A stretch of 64,000 nucleotides of DNA from Dichomitus squalens LYAD-421 SS1 (Eukaryota; Basidiomycota; Agaricomycetes; Polyporales; Polyporaceae). This document shows positions 12,767-24,999 of the stretch, one piece after another. Numbering within the stretch: the stretch's first letter is position 1; each line of letters begins with the position of its first letter. The stretch is taken from contig NW_006766969.1 of assembly GCF_000275845.1 (NCBI RefSeq), forward strand, positions 33,084 through 97,083, given 5' to 3'. A program made the translations under genes and the position numbers. The notes under the pieces are model-generated. The model was not told where the DNA came from, made no database searches, and saw nothing but the letters and a program-made list of their open reading frames with translations.

Positions 12767-14163
12767 TCACTGGTAAACTGTGATCCATGCCACGTCAAAG
12801 TATGCGTTCGCGAATGCGCTAGGGTTCTCATCGACATACGCTGTACAAAGACCTCTGATGAGTCCCTGGGGAAAGCGATGAAAGAGGGAAGTTATACGTA
12901 GTCGTAAGACTCCCGGGCAGCAGCCGCAAACACCGCGCCAGCCAAATCCCCGCCTATCTGAAACATCCATCGTTATATTCAGCAGATAACGAGCACGTAC
13001 TTCGTACTCACGGAAAGTCAATTTGATCACGATATTATGCGGCCCAAAGTGCGACGTCATGTCGCACGATGTTTTTGGGAAGTCCGCAGTCCGCTAACGG
13101 CGTCCCCCAGTTGTCCGTCTCGACGCTCGTCGCGCCGCCCAGCACGTCACTCGGGATCGACCCGCTGTTCCGCGACCAGAGCCAGACCTTCACGCCCGCG
13201 TCGGACAGCTCCATCGCGCAGAAGCCGCCCCCCGCCGCGTTGAACGTTGGGCCGTATGAGGATGCGTCGTTGATCTTCACGCCGCAGCCGCTGTTGCCCG
13301 TCGCATTGACTTCGCAGTTGTCGTCGGTCGAGGTCCCAGCCATGGTGCGCGTTCCTCCAACCGTGCAGTCTGTCAGGGAGCGGGCGCCGTTCAGGGACAT
13401 ATGAGCGTTCGGAGCAGGGAGGATGATACAGGTGACGTACTGGAGCCCGTGTGGAGTGTGGCCTGGTCAGTCCCGTCGTCGTTGACGCCCTCAAGAATGC
13501 CGATCTCTCCTATCGAAGAGCCCACCAGTGAGCTCATACGTACCTCAATCTTGGGCCTTGGCAGTACTCACCTTGGTTTGGCCAATCCTGGCCAACCTCC
13601 CACATCGAGGCTGGCCAAGTCCTATATACAGGCACGGAGAAATACATGTCAGACAAGACTATGCTCATCAATCCCAGTCAACACCCGAACTCCAGCTTCG
13701 ACGGTGAAGTGGGTATTGAGAGCTTAATGTGCCCCTTACAAAGCATGAGCGACTCACCCGCAGCCCTCAGGCATGTGCCGAATGTTCCATCACACGCACC
13801 ACAGTCGTTAGCTTCACAATGCCTTATTAGGAGCGCTGCCCGACACTAGCACTGAACACGGGTCGTGTCGTCCGCTCGGAGAATGAGCGTGTCGCCGGAG
13901 GGGTTAGTCAGGTTCTGCGCGAGCGCAGTCGCCTGGTCGACACAGTTCTTAAACGATCGACCGAGACACTAGTCAGCATTTCCGGTTCTGCGCATAAGGC
14001 GAGGGACTTACACTCGGCCATAGGTAGGATCTGCGATGGCCTGGTGTATGAAGCCAGAGAGAAAGTCGCTGCCTTGATAGCTGTCAATTTGCGAGTAGGT
14101 CATACCGAGTGCGGGGGTAACGAGATAGGTGAGGAGGGCGAGGTAGACACGTGCCACGAACAT
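12767..14163 (-). pseudogene. GH16 laminarinase-like gene, copy 1, decayed
   Basis: Homologue of fungal secreted GH16 endo-beta-1,3(4)-glucanases such as Phanerochaete Lam16A, which cut laminarin-type glucans. The ATG at 14163 opens a signal peptide (MFVARVYLALLTYLVTPALG), then DFLSGFIHQAIADPTYGRV and an intron. Several lesions are visible against copy 2. The catalytic motif ExDxxE reads EIGILEGVND, with Asp changed to Gly at 13499-13501. A one-base insertion lies in DDTT near 13866. About 90 bases covering the end of exon 2 are missing near 13840. AGTCCGC is tandemly duplicated at 13081-13094, shifting the frame before SCDMTSHFGPHNIV. The end is preserved (AYFDVAWITVYQ, stop at 12767). It lies head-to-head with family copy C, as copy 2 does with copy D. 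Confidence 0.85.
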
Positions 14164-15575
14164 GGTGTGGAAGTCTAAGATCGGATTGATTACGTGTATG
14201 CGGACAAGAAGATGTTGAGGGGGAGTGGCCCACAAAAAGATGTCTTCGAGTGAGTCACATTTATACAAGCTGCCGCTACCAATTCAATATCAGCTTCGCG
14301 AAACTACTACTTCGAAGAGTGGTTACCTCTAGGTCTCGGATCACGATGTCGCAGTGGCTTACAGGAGCGAATGAGCTCGACCCCCATGTGACGTAGAGAG
14401 AACGGTGGTGAGTAAGTGGCACGTATGATGCTAAACGAGACGAACAGGTAGATAAGAGAGCACATGCAATTTGGAGGTCAGCGGCGATTGTCGGTAACGC
14501 AAGATCAAATGCCTCGTTGCAGATATCCCTTGGGAGAAGATGCTGAGAGCGATCTTCTCAGCCCAAGAGAGAAGGAAAGAAACGCCCAGATGGAGAATGC
14601 GCGAGAAGTGAGGCCCGTATGCCTCAACAGCCAAAGGGTGTAAGGCAGCCACATGGGAGAAAAGACACATGCGATTCGGTGGAGCCTGAGGCCCGAGGTA
14701 TGAGGCTGTCACCGATTGGGTCAGTATGTAGCAACGCAAAGGACCACGTCATTCCCGAGTCTAATGGACGCACTCGCTCCCGGAGGGTAAGACAGGGTAA
14801 GAGGCGCTGGAGATATCGGGGTTGGCTGTTGCGAGTTGGATATGGGTGTTGCAGGCCTGATAAATGGGCTCGATCACGAGAAAGGATGACGAGGTGTGGT
14901 TCCAAAGTTGCATGCGCCATGTGGCAGACAACGGATCAACCCAGCTAATCAAGGTGGCATGAGAGCGGCAGACGCAAAGTTTCCTGGCTCATGTGGGCAA
15001 CGGACGCAAGGGAATGGCTCTATTCATGAGTGTGGTCAGAAATGAAATACACCACCAGCAGGTCTCCAGACACAGAGAATGCAGCTGTTCAGCTCCGCAC
15101 CGCTCACCGCGTGTTCGAGTTAGTGGACCGTCCCTGAGCGAAGCTCATTCCCTCCGTATGACAATGAAGAACAGAAAGACTCGGAGCGAGGGAGGAAATT
15201 TTCGGAGAAACTGAGCTCATCGTATGCAAGCTATCCTGCCTTTCACGTCAAAACCAGGATACGATGAATATCGCAATCTGACCACTTCTTCGGGAGGACG
15301 TACCTCGTCATGACCGTCGAGCTGTACTGCACGGGGTCACCTGTGAGGGATGCAAGATGACTTTACAACAAGAGTACGAGCTAAGATCAGACACAAGTCA
15401 TCGTCCGTAGCATGCCAGAGCTTGAAGAGAGTGTACGTGCCAGCACCGGAAGCGCTCGGGCGGACAGGGTTCCCACGCCGCCATGCCGCCTGGATGGCCA
15501 CGTTGAGCTGAACAAGCCGGTTTGGCATCACACTCAGCCAACGAGCTGTAAGTTCTATCCACAGCGCTGTAGGTC
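14164..15575. other. Intergenic between GH16 copy 1 and family copy C; duplicated at 41602-43087
   Basis: No coding frame is supported. The sequence is recognisably the inverted counterpart of 41602-43087. Examples are TCGGATCACGATGTCGCAGT near 14337 with its reverse complement near 42900, and the block around 15060-15200 with its counterpart around 42060-42210. It probably carries the divergent promoters of the two flanking genes. Confidence 0.6.
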
Positions 15576-15591
15576 ATTCAAAGCGTTGAAT
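15576..15591 (+). promoter_or_regulatory. Shared promoter palindrome of the repeat family (copy C)
   Basis: ATTCAAAGCGTTGAAT is a perfect inverted repeat with a 4-base spacer. Thirty-five bases separate it from the ATG at 15627. The preceding CAGCGCTGTAGGTC is shared with copy A and nearly so with copy D. Confidence 0.6.
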
Positions 15592-15626
15592 AAAATCTCT
15601 CATTCACGAACAGGAGAGTCATCTAG

Positions 15627-16889
15627 ATGCCGTCGCCGACTATGGTGGCATCGTTCCGCATGTTGAGTTCCCAGAGGCCATTCAATCTTCGACACATCCG
15701 TCACACGCCTCACTGGCCTGGCAAGTGGCCAACGGTCTCTTATGCACGACAACTTACGATCGGGAGTCGTGAATTGGAGGGAAATCCCCCGCAGCCGGAA
15801 CGTCCGAAGCGACGACAGAAGCTTCGAAAAATTCGCACTCTTGATCCAACCAAGCTCGCTCCGAGCGACTACGTCGACTTCAGTATGCTACGTCAACCAA
15901 AGGTCCAATTGCTCGCTCAATCTCCTGATTTCAACGATGCCTCAAACGCGTTACTTGGAAGGCTAAGCGCCACAATCAATGCGAGGGGAATCCGAGACGG
16001 CAAATTCCCTCCCAACACTGCCGGATTCCTCTACTATCACATCCCTCCGTATAGCCCCCCGCTCGCAGGAGAACTTCGCTTTCGCATCACACCTGCCCCG
16101 GATCCTGCCAGCTTCTACGAGGGGTCTGACTTGCTCACGGAGTACGGCATACCCTGGAAGATACCACTTCTCCACATGACCGACAAGAAGGGTTACACGC
16201 GCCTGCAGACACTCCTACTCCGGGATGGACTGGTGACTCCGCAGCTTTTGGACGTTGCCACATCTGCGGCGGAAACACTGAAATCAACGGACTACGGACA
16301 AACGATAGGTTTCAGTATGACGGCGCTGGTGAGCTCGTTCGGGCGAGGGTTCAACTTTCGGGTCGGAACCTCAAACGGAGTTTGCGTGACCATCGGCAAG
16401 GCCACTGTCGTGAAGAAGCTCGTCAACAACTTTGCTAACTTTTTTGTTCCCGTGGACGGTATCGGAGGGATCGGAGGGAGTGCGCGGTATTTCCCTTTTC
16501 AAGGTATCCGTCCGTGGTCCGTGATCACTGTTTGATAAACTCACGATGCATGGCCGTCCACAGGCCCTATGATCTGCTGCTTTGAGCCTTCAACGCTACC
16601 TGAACACGCTAGGAAACGGGTCGTGGTACTCCGGGTACTGCGTCTCCACGAGAGCGACCCCATTCGACCAGTGCCGCCTCCTAACACACACGAGTACCCA
16701 TTGTCGACGCTGAGACCCCGCGAAGGGCAGCTAGTTATGACGATGCGATGGGGCAAAGTGCAACCGTGGTCGGTAGATGTGGATAAGGACACAAGACGGC
16801 CTACCACTCATGTGGGGATGGGCAGGATGCTAAGGATTCTGTACGAGAACCAGGAACTGTACGGATCGCCACCAGAACCCTTTATTTGA
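15627..16889 (+). pseudogene. Repeat-family gene, copy C, with two adjacent in-frame stops
   Basis: Same unknown family as copy D, and closest to it (GSDLLTEYGIPWKIPLL). The ATG at 15627 is followed by HIRHTPHWPGKWPTVSYARQ, TLDPTKLAPSDYVDF, FPPNTAGFLYYHIPPYSPPL and FFVPVDGIGG. At 16533-16538 the codons TGA TAA stand where copy B has CGA TTA; the frame itself is kept and continues to ENQELYGSPPEPFI and the stop at 16887-16889. There are no other breaks, so without these two codons the frame would be full length. A product of about 302 residues, lacking the C-terminal quarter, is possible. Promoter palindrome and 3' flank are conserved, which suggests recent inactivation. An intron spanning the stops cannot be excluded, but no good splice sites are seen. 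Confidence 0.75.
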
Positions 16890-17249
16890 TGGCTGCAACA
16901 TCTCGAAGCATACATCCATTACATGGCCCATCGGAGCTTGCAGATGCAAAGATTTCAGGTAAAGTACCAGTAACAGAGACGGAGTCCGCGTTGCCCAGTA
17001 GCACCGTCAGCAGAAGGTGTTGAGAGCGATCAGCGTAAGGAAGTCGATCACCTGCCTAACCAAATGCAAATGCGACGTGCGGTAAACTGGATGCCAGCGT
17101 AAGGACGTCAATCATCGCCGACTACGCAGTTCTCCTTGTTTAAAGACAGCAAGATCAAGTCGGGTCGATTGCACTACGAATACAGGGATGATGATTATGG
17201 TGATAGTACAGCCAAAGCACGGCATCTGCCCTTCTCGACCTCAATCGCT
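16890..17249. other. Intergenic; repeat-unit 3' flank
   Basis: Matches the flank after copy B to about 17215, then runs directly into the 3' end of the aldehyde dehydrogenase gene. No gene is seen. Confidence 0.5.
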
Positions 17250-19543
17250 TTACATCTTAATCAAGAGGTTCACCTGGACAGCCTTCACAGCTGTGTAGCT
17301 ACAATCAAAGTAGTTCAGCCTCGGCACATCAGACAACTGACACAGCGGAAACACTCACTTTGCCAACGCATACTCTCCAAGCTCGCGGCCAATACCCGAC
17401 TGCTTGTACCCACCGAACGGCACGTTCGGGTACAGCATGTTCGCTACGTTCACCCATACCGTGCCTGCCTTAAGCTTATGCGCCGTCGACAGCGCGCGCG
17501 TCACGTTCTGCGAGAACACCGCCGCCGCCAGGCCGTACACCGAGTCGTTCGCCTGCTTCACGATGTCGTCGTCGTCCGAGAACTTGATCACCACGCACAC
17601 GGGCCCGAAGATCTCCTCCTGGACGATCTTCATGTTCGGCTTCGTCTCGGTGAAGATCGTGGGCGAGATGTAGTAGCCTTCGTTGCCGACGCGATGGCCG
17701 CCGTAATGGACCTTTGCGCCCTCCGCCTTGCCGGATTCGATGTAGCCCATGATGCGCTGCACGATGGGAGGCTTCAGAACAGTGGCGTTACGAGAAAGCT
17801 CAGAGACTTACGTCGTACTGCTGCTGGTTGATCTGCGGGCCTTGGAACGTCTCCGGGCTGAACGGGTCGCCAACCTTGAGCGTCTGCGTGTGCGCCGTGA
17901 AACGCTGCAGGAACTCGTCGTAGATGTTCGCGTGCACGAAAATACGGGACCCTGCGCAGCAGCATTGCCCATGGTTGTAGCTGGTGAATACAGTATTCAG
18001 CCACAAACGACTCATGAGACGTCATGAATAACCTACTAGATACCGAACGCAGCCCACTTGACGGCCTGGTCCAAGTCGGCGTCGTCGAACACGATTGTTG
18101 GGCTCTTGCCGCCGAGCTCGAGCGTAACCTTCTTCAGGTTCGACTTCGCGGACGCCTCCATGATCTTGCGGCCGACGAGTGTGCTACCAGTGAACGCGAT
18201 CTGTGTGCATGTCAATCATCGTAATGGAGGTACGAGGAATCGATCGAACCTTCTCGATATCAGGGTGCTCAGCGAGTGCCTGGCCGACGATGCTACCGTA
18301 ACCGTTCACGAGGTTGAATGCACCCGCGGGGAAGCCGACCTGGTCGATGAGCTTCGCCATGTACAGCGCGGTAAGGGGGGTGAACTCTGACGGCTTCAGG
18401 ACGATCGCGCAGCCTGTCGCGAGTGCGGGACCAATCTTCCACGCCATCATTTGCACTGCACACAGGTACGTTCAGCACACCCATAGGCAATAAAAACGAG
18501 AGAACGTACGAGGGAAGTTCCAGGGGATGATTTGTCCCACAACGCCGATGGGCTCGTGGCGCGTGTATGTGAGCTTCGCCTCCGAGGTCTCGATCGTCTG
18601 GCCGAGGACCTTGTCTGCCCAGCCGGCGTAGTAGCGGATGCAGGTAATCGAGTGGCTGACGTCCCCTCGCTTGGCCCAGTTGAATGTCTTGCCGTTGTCG
18701 AGTGCCTCGAGCGCAGACAGGACATCCTGTTCCTTCTCCATGAGGTCGGCGAGCTTGTTCAGAAGGCGCGAACGATCGACACCGGTCGTGTTCAGACCCC
18801 ATGTGGTTTCGAATGCCTTGTGGGCGGCCTTGACGGCGATATCGACATCCTTGGGAGTACCCTCCGAGATGCGAGTCGTGGTCTTGCCATTCGTGGGGTT
18901 GATCACACTGTGTCGAGTGATTAGTACGATTCACCCCGAACTGAGATGCTTTGCCGGACACCGCTCGCCCAGCTGCTCCCCACTATCGAGTCCTCGGCAC
19001 GTAGCACGCCTCTTCAAGCGGTAGAACACAGCCCTGCACGGTGCTCCTGATGGAGCTGGGAAGCCCTACACTCGACTGAACGCTCTCGGGGCGGCCCGGC
19101 CGTGCACACGGCGTCTCGTTGGGGACCGGTCGGGCAGTATGACGCGAGGAGGGTTCGACTCCCGACAGTACTCTCAGCCCTGCTTCGCCGTTCAGTAGCC
19201 CACCGGCCACAGCGACAGCCCCGTTAATCCCGACCAGGCGCGACTCCCAGCCCCTGAAGCAGAGTACGGCCCTGTGCTCGCAGCTACATGGCGTAGGCGA
19301 GGCGAGGCCGGTGCTCCCTGCGACGACGCAGGACGAGCGCGGTGTGCCAGGGAGAGACCTCACGGCGACGCGCCACTTCGCGCGAAACCGACAATCTGTC
19401 GATAGTATGGCAAACAGCACTCACTCAATGTAAGTGCTATTGGATCCATCGACGAACTTGCCGTCGATATAGAGACCCAAGGGGACCTCCACATCGCCCT
19501 TGAAGACAGGGGTGTCGAAGGTGTACTTGAACGTCTCGGGCAT
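17250..19543 (-). CDS. NAD(P)+-dependent aldehyde dehydrogenase
   Basis: Oxidises aldehydes to carboxylic acids, probably in the cytosol: the start [20 protein letters not shown] is not a clear transit peptide. Domain order is as in the family. VINPTNGK and IPWNFP lead the cofactor domain, then [20 protein letters not shown] and FTGSTLVG. The general-base Glu is in [10 protein letters not shown] and the nucleophile Cys in [12 protein letters not shown]. The C-terminal half holds EEIFGPV and [19 protein letters not shown], and the last exon reads [16 protein letters not shown]. Most introns are 50-70 bases, but the first (18908-19424) is 517 bases, with a GTGAGT donor and a TACTAAT branch site. 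The gene appears complete. It may act in acetate or lignin-derived aldehyde metabolism; the sequence alone does not fix the substrate. Confidence 0.93.
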
Positions 19544-19647
19544 TGTGGGCTCCTTGAGCGCGAGGGTAGTGAGAGAAGTATCGGGCGGGTTATGGAGGAA
19601 AGGGCGAGCTTAGCGGTGGGAAAGGCGGTGACCCGACGGTGGGGGGA

Positions 19648-19654
19648 TTATATA
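19648..19654 (-). promoter_or_regulatory. TATA box of the aldehyde dehydrogenase gene
   Basis: TATATAA on the minus strand, about 105 bases ahead of the ATG at 19543. This is nearly the same spacing as in the peroxidase gene. Confidence 0.5.
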
Positions 19655-20595
19655 TGGAGCGCAGGGGAGAGAGTCCCGCGACCTTCGATTTCGATTAGAG
19701 ATCACCAATCACTGACCGGTGACAAGGCCGTTCTTGCCCTTGGCTTACACTCGCCGCGTAAGAGCACTACCGTTCCCAGGTGTAGGGAGGGGCCCCCGAT
19801 TCGGTACAGGGTCCGGTCAGCAGGACAGCGTCCCTCGGAGACGGAATAACGATGGCACCCTCATGTGTCCCGGTCGGGGTCTGGCGAGTATCAACTGTCT
19901 TGATGGCCCTTTGTCTGCGAAGAACGATGGTGGCAGTGAGCCGCAATGCGAGGTCCGTTCTGCGAGCAGGGTTTCCGACCGTATGAATTGTAGACAATTT
20001 CGGCACAACCGGCCGTCGCGAGCCTGTGAACTCTGTAAGCGCTCCTTACATGGTCCCCAGACTCCCAACAACTTGTCTATCGCCGGATCATGAGTCTGTC
20101 TCAGTCAGGCCTCTCTTCCAGAAACCCACGACGTGGGTATAGACAGCGTCTTCAGGGAGACGGTGAGAGGGAGAACTGCTCGCAGCCACGGTACGATGCA
20201 CCGATAAGCATAGACTCGGCCGTTGGTCTCAGATTTCCTGCTCGTGCGGAGTGGCGGCCACGAGAACGACGGCGATAGCTACGATGCACACAACATGAGA
20301 GTCCTGATCTCATAGAGTGCCAGACATTTCCGAGTCTGCTTCCCTCATTGCTTCTCGCTCTGGGACGCCGGTGGAAATGAATACCCGCACCAACGTAAGC
20401 TCCGTGAGAAACCATACACATTGGCAAGTATTAGTAGGCAATCTCTGACGTTCACGCAACTGTTGCCAGAAGTTCGGCGTCGAGGAAGACCATGTCTCCC
20501 CGATTAGATGACCTTTCTGCTCAAATGGTGGAGAGCTTGATTCAACGTATGCACTACAAGATTCTCGCGTCCTCAAAATAGTACATTGGTCTTGA
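19655..20595. other. Intergenic DNA, no gene supported
   Basis: ALDH promoter on the left and the NAT9-like gene's 3' flank on the right. Only short unconvincing frames. Confidence 0.5.
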
Positions 20596-21820
20596 TTAAC
20601 CATCGAGCAACTTCACGTCCCCCCTTGTCCACACCTTGCTCTCGTCGGTGAGCCTCAGCTCGACCTCCTCAAAGACTGCAGCCCGCTTCGTAATCGAGAA
20701 CCCGAGCTTCTCGAACAGCCGTATGCTCGCCTCGTTCCTCTCCCCAATCCGCGCCACAAACCTGTCCTTCGGGACGGGAAGCGGCTTCGGGGACGACGGG
20801 TCCGTGGCGTAAGACAACATGAGCTGCAGCGCGGTGTGCGCAACTCCCCGCCGGCGATAGGCTGGTTCTGCAGTAGATTTTGGGGCACACGCGGACGTCA
20901 GTATCAGAAGCTGACCCAGGATGGAAGAGGTGATACGCCGTCCGGAGACTGTGTACGCCCTATCGAACGACGTGGGGTACGGACCTGCAATCATTATTTC
21001 GACCTCGACCTCGAAATCCTCCTCGTCCGGAGCACCCTTGAAAAAGAGATTGACGTCGCCTATCATCGGAAGGCCTTCAAGGCGTTCCGGAGTCACTTTC
21101 TGATCGTCTTCCTTGGCATCGAATGACAACCCCGACAGCAGGATGAATGTCAGCTCTTTAGCAAGCCGTCACGAGGCGCGTGCGGGAGGCGGGGAGCATG
21201 CTATCAGGCGGGGCCGTCTCATTTCCGAAATGCCAGAACCCATCACGCACTGTCTTCGTCCTCCTGCCATTTTCCTACATATGGAGACGGGGGTGGGGGT
21301 CAGCTCTGGAGAAAGAGAAGGGCCGGGCAGATGGATTAGCCACGCCAATGAAGCGCAATGCGATACCAATCGATGAGGGGTGACGGCGCTCCCGCCGGGA
21401 TGTTTCGTATACCAGCCGGCGGGGAAGCACAGGTTCACGTACGTGCCGCATCCCGCGATCCCACTGCAGGTGCGCTCCTCTTACGAAGAAAGGCGAGCGG
21501 ACCACTCACTTTGCATTTCATATTCCTCTTCGAGTGTCAGCGGCTCACTTGCGGTGAGCTCTCGCAGCTCCTCGCTCGTCATCCATTCGTGATACGTCTA
21601 GCTACGCAAGATGGTTAGGCGGTGCATTGACGTAAACCGCGTGAAGAAGTCGCCTAGAAGTTGATCCTTCTAGGGACAGAAACTCACGGCGACGTGCTCC
21701 TTCCTGGGACGCGAGAGTTAGCTCCGCGCCGGTGTCGACAGACGCAGCGATCGAGTCGTACCGGTACGGCACCAGGATGACGTCTGGGTGCAAAATGACT
21801 GTCTTCTCGTTCGCTTTCAT
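20596..21820 (-). CDS. NAT9-type GNAT N-acetyltransferase
   Basis: Member of the NAT9 branch of GNAT acetyltransferases; it transfers acetyl from acetyl-CoA, and the fungal substrate is not established. Spliced reading: MKANEKTVILHPDVILVPYR, then a 16-base exon (21688-21703) encoding KEHVA, then TYHEWMTSEELRELTASEPL and TLEEEYEMQ. A short exon WDRGMRH follows, then an intron of about 260 bases, then LTFILLSGLSF and GDVNLFFKGAPDEEDFEVEV. After another intron comes EPAYRRRGVAHTALQLMLSY, the acetyl-CoA binding motif, then RIGERNEASIRLFEKLGF. The order and residues match NAT9 proteins closely. The WDRGMRH exon and the long intron beside it are the weakest part of the model. Stop at 20596-20598. 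Confidence 0.85.
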
Positions 21821-24800
21821 CTTGGCATCGTATGTTCTGTGAGGTAGAACGACGCGTTAGGGTGAGCTGCGCCTGGTCGGAAAGGACTCGGCGACCAGTT
21901 GACCTGCGGAGACACGCTGGGGTGCGCAGAAATGGTACAGATAAAGTATGGTCCGACTGATGCTGTGTATGATCGGACGGGCTTTCAGCGTCTGTATAAT
22001 CACGTCAGATTCTGGGAGCAAGATCTTGTGTTAGGGGGTTCCGAGAAGACGAAGCCCGAGCCCCGCGGGGCCCCACACTTACCCCAGAGGAGAATGGGCG
22101 AGGAACACGAAGACAAGCGGCCACTGCGGAGAAAGGACCTTGTTTGACTATTGATGGTCGAGGCTGGTCGAGGCTGGCGCTACGATGGTCGAAGCTGCAC
22201 TGGGCAGTGTTGGGGTTAGCTCAGGGTTATGACCCGGAAAGGTGTTACCGAGACGCGATTTGGCAAGGGCGATTGGAATGAACACTCACCTTAGGACCAG
22301 TTGGACGCAGGCGAGAACAGAGGATGCTGCTCGGATGCGCCCCACCTCTCTCAAGTGTAGGCCAGCGTCCGTAGTATTGAAAGTCTACGTGGCTTTCGGT
22401 GACCTCGAGTCTGACGATGCTGTAGGAGCAAAAGTTGACCAGCTGGTCGCCGTTGAGCATCCGCATTCATCGTATATGCCTTGATGGCTTATCTGAATCT
22501 ACCTGATGACACCACCGAGTTCACTGAACTTGAAGTAAGAGATGCTAGCCGGGTGAAAGCAGTCTCGCAAGGGAACGCGGGTATCTTGGACGCCCACCTT
22601 TCGTTCAAAATCGGGGAAAGCCACGTGGCTCAAGGCGCCCTCCCGCCCCGGGGCCGGGATGTTTCGGACAGCCGCAAGACCACCGCCCACGGCGACAGAG
22701 GAGGTCAGCTTCTGCAGAAGGATGTCTGATCATTTCCATCTCACGCCTTGTATCCCTACAGCAATCTTGCACACTAAGCACGAGTGAGACCGGCTTGCGC
22801 ATCGGCATTCTCATTGTGCGTAGAGTCCGCTCCCACTATGTCCAGCAAGCTGCGGGACGATTCGGGCGACGGCCTGCACAGTCCTCATGGCAAACGCCCT
22901 TCCGACGCTGTTCCGCTCACAAAGAGGCGCAAGAGCATTTCCGAGTCGTACCGCTACGCCTAGGCGCTTGCCGTATTTGGCAACTGAGTACGCTCGGATT
23001 TGATGCGGACGGGATCTGTAGGCTCGAACGGGTGTCGGAAGTCGGAAGTGCGTTGGATAATGTCGGAACTGGGTTTGCGACGGGACTTGTACATAGCTGT
23101 GAATTCTGAACGACGGAAGAAGTTTGCTTCTTGACCTCGTACTGCTACCATGTCTTCCTGGTGTTGCTGGGTATATGCGCTCGTGCTTTCCGACGTGGCT
23201 TTCTGTTGTTTTGTATGACTTCGCGCCTTCTTCACGAGCATATAGAGAAGGTTTTGTCGGAGCCTGAGGCAAAGTTCGTTCGGGAACACACGCACTCGTG
23301 GACTTCAAAGCCAAGGGAATGCGCAAGTCTGCTTGCCCTGCCCTACAGTGCGCTCCTTCCCCTTCTGACCGTATATGACCGACCTGCACCACCAAGGTAC
23401 GTAGTGGTTTGCATGGTCCCCTGACTACTCATCAATGCGTTTCGTTAGGTGGCGAGGACGCCGTCAGGCCGCCTGACCAGCGCGCTCCCTGTGGCATGTC
23501 CATGCGGCTGGTGTCTGAAACTCAGCGCGGGCGCGCGACAAGCATATAACCTCGCGATGCACTCTGATGGGACAGCCCTGTTGTTGCTTGGGGCCGTGCA
23601 CCTTGAGCTTCGGACTCTGCTCAGCCTTGCTGCCTTTAGACGTCCTGGATTCTGCCTTGCTCACCGTTTGGAGTCGCACCCTCTGTAGCGCTCCATATCC
23701 TTCTCCGCTGCTCTCCCTCAGTACCACCTTGCCTCGACGCTGTCTCTTGCGCGCTCACTACGGGATGCGCGCTCACTACGGGACTGTAACGTACTCGTCA
23801 TCGTCCTCTGCGCCTGCCCAATCGTATCGCGCCCCAGGTCCTCGCGCAATGCAAGCCGACGGCTTCACAGGCACCGATCTGAAAACAAACGGACCCCGTC
23901 GTCTGGAAAGGAGATGCAGATGGGAGTTGTCGAGCTCGTCGCTCGACACGTCTTATCGCTATCTGGCTTCGACCGGCTTTGACTGCATCGATAACCGCAG
24001 CCGATGACAAACTTAAAGGTGGACCGGCCATCGACACGACGATCCCTTCTCGCCATCTCTTCGCTGTTCAGCTCTGCCACACTGCGCTCGCACTGATCCG
24101 CATCGTGCATCTGGTCTCCCTGCCCGCTTGACTTCTTGCTGTGTTCGAGTTCGTCGATGCTGGCTACCGATCAAATTCTTGCGGACATAAAGTGCCGACG
24201 CGAGCTACGTTATACGATATACCTATTGCGCGCTGGGGTGACTGCCTCGGACGGAAACGGATGAAGCAAGGGAGCGTGTCCGTTGTCGAAGTCGCATGGG
24301 CGCTCAGAAGCAGCTCAGAAGCCGCTGTGAGTTCATGGGTGCGTTCCAGCTCAGCGCCCCTGTACATTACCGGGGCGCAGATCAGGTTGGTCCATCGAGA
24401 ATGGGGACAGTTGGCGAGGGGTGAGCGGGATGGGATCCTGATATGTCGAGGGCCCTGAGACAGGTGCGTTCGTATTGTCGCCCCGTTTCGGTGACAGCGA
24501 GGCTAAATGCAACGCTCGTTCCCTCATCCAGGAATCGGGTACATGAGCATCGCTTTGTGCGTATAATACGACGATCCGGGAATGACAGTCCGATTTCGTG
24601 CGCACTGATGTCGGTGGACGTCGGGAGCTGCCAAGATCGTTACGTGGGCTGCCGGGCCGTCGTGGTCGAGGGATTCGGTGGAGGACTGGGAACCGTTGGT
24701 TTGTCGTAGTGGCCCTTGGGCGGGTGTCACTTGATGATCATGCAAGTGTGCGCCGGGGTCAGATGAGTGTGGGGATATGCTGTGGGATGGAGGCTGAAGC

Positions 24801-24999
24801 ATTCACCCGCCCCGTCTTTGATCAGCCGTCTGCGCTGGGGAGATCACCTCCAGTCAGCTGGTAGCGCTACGCCCGATATGGCCCATCGCCCCTTACCCGG
24901 TTGGATGAGGTAAGCGCCCTTGTAATAAGCTCATCCTTGTCGTCGGCCAGTCCGCGTTCTCTCTCGCCCCACCTTCTCGACCCCGACCCCGTCGCCATC
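21821..24999. other. 3.2-kb gene-poor stretch
   Basis: I find no gene I can support. Open frames up to 194 codons (for example 23395-22811, minus) have no motif and no visible intron logic. Small direct repeats occur: TGGTCGAGGC twice near 22154-22175, and GCGCTCACTACGGGA twice near 23751-23783. The right end is the promoter of the membrane protein gene at 25000, with a C/T-rich leader. Confidence 0.45.

Noticed and set aside
19140..19165. GGTTCGACTCCC, resembling a tRNA T-arm, in the long ALDH intron
   Set aside because: No anticodon arm or acceptor stem can be built around it.
22811..23395. 194-codon minus-strand open frame
   Set aside because: Arg/Ser-rich composition without motifs; overlapping frames on the other strand are equally long.
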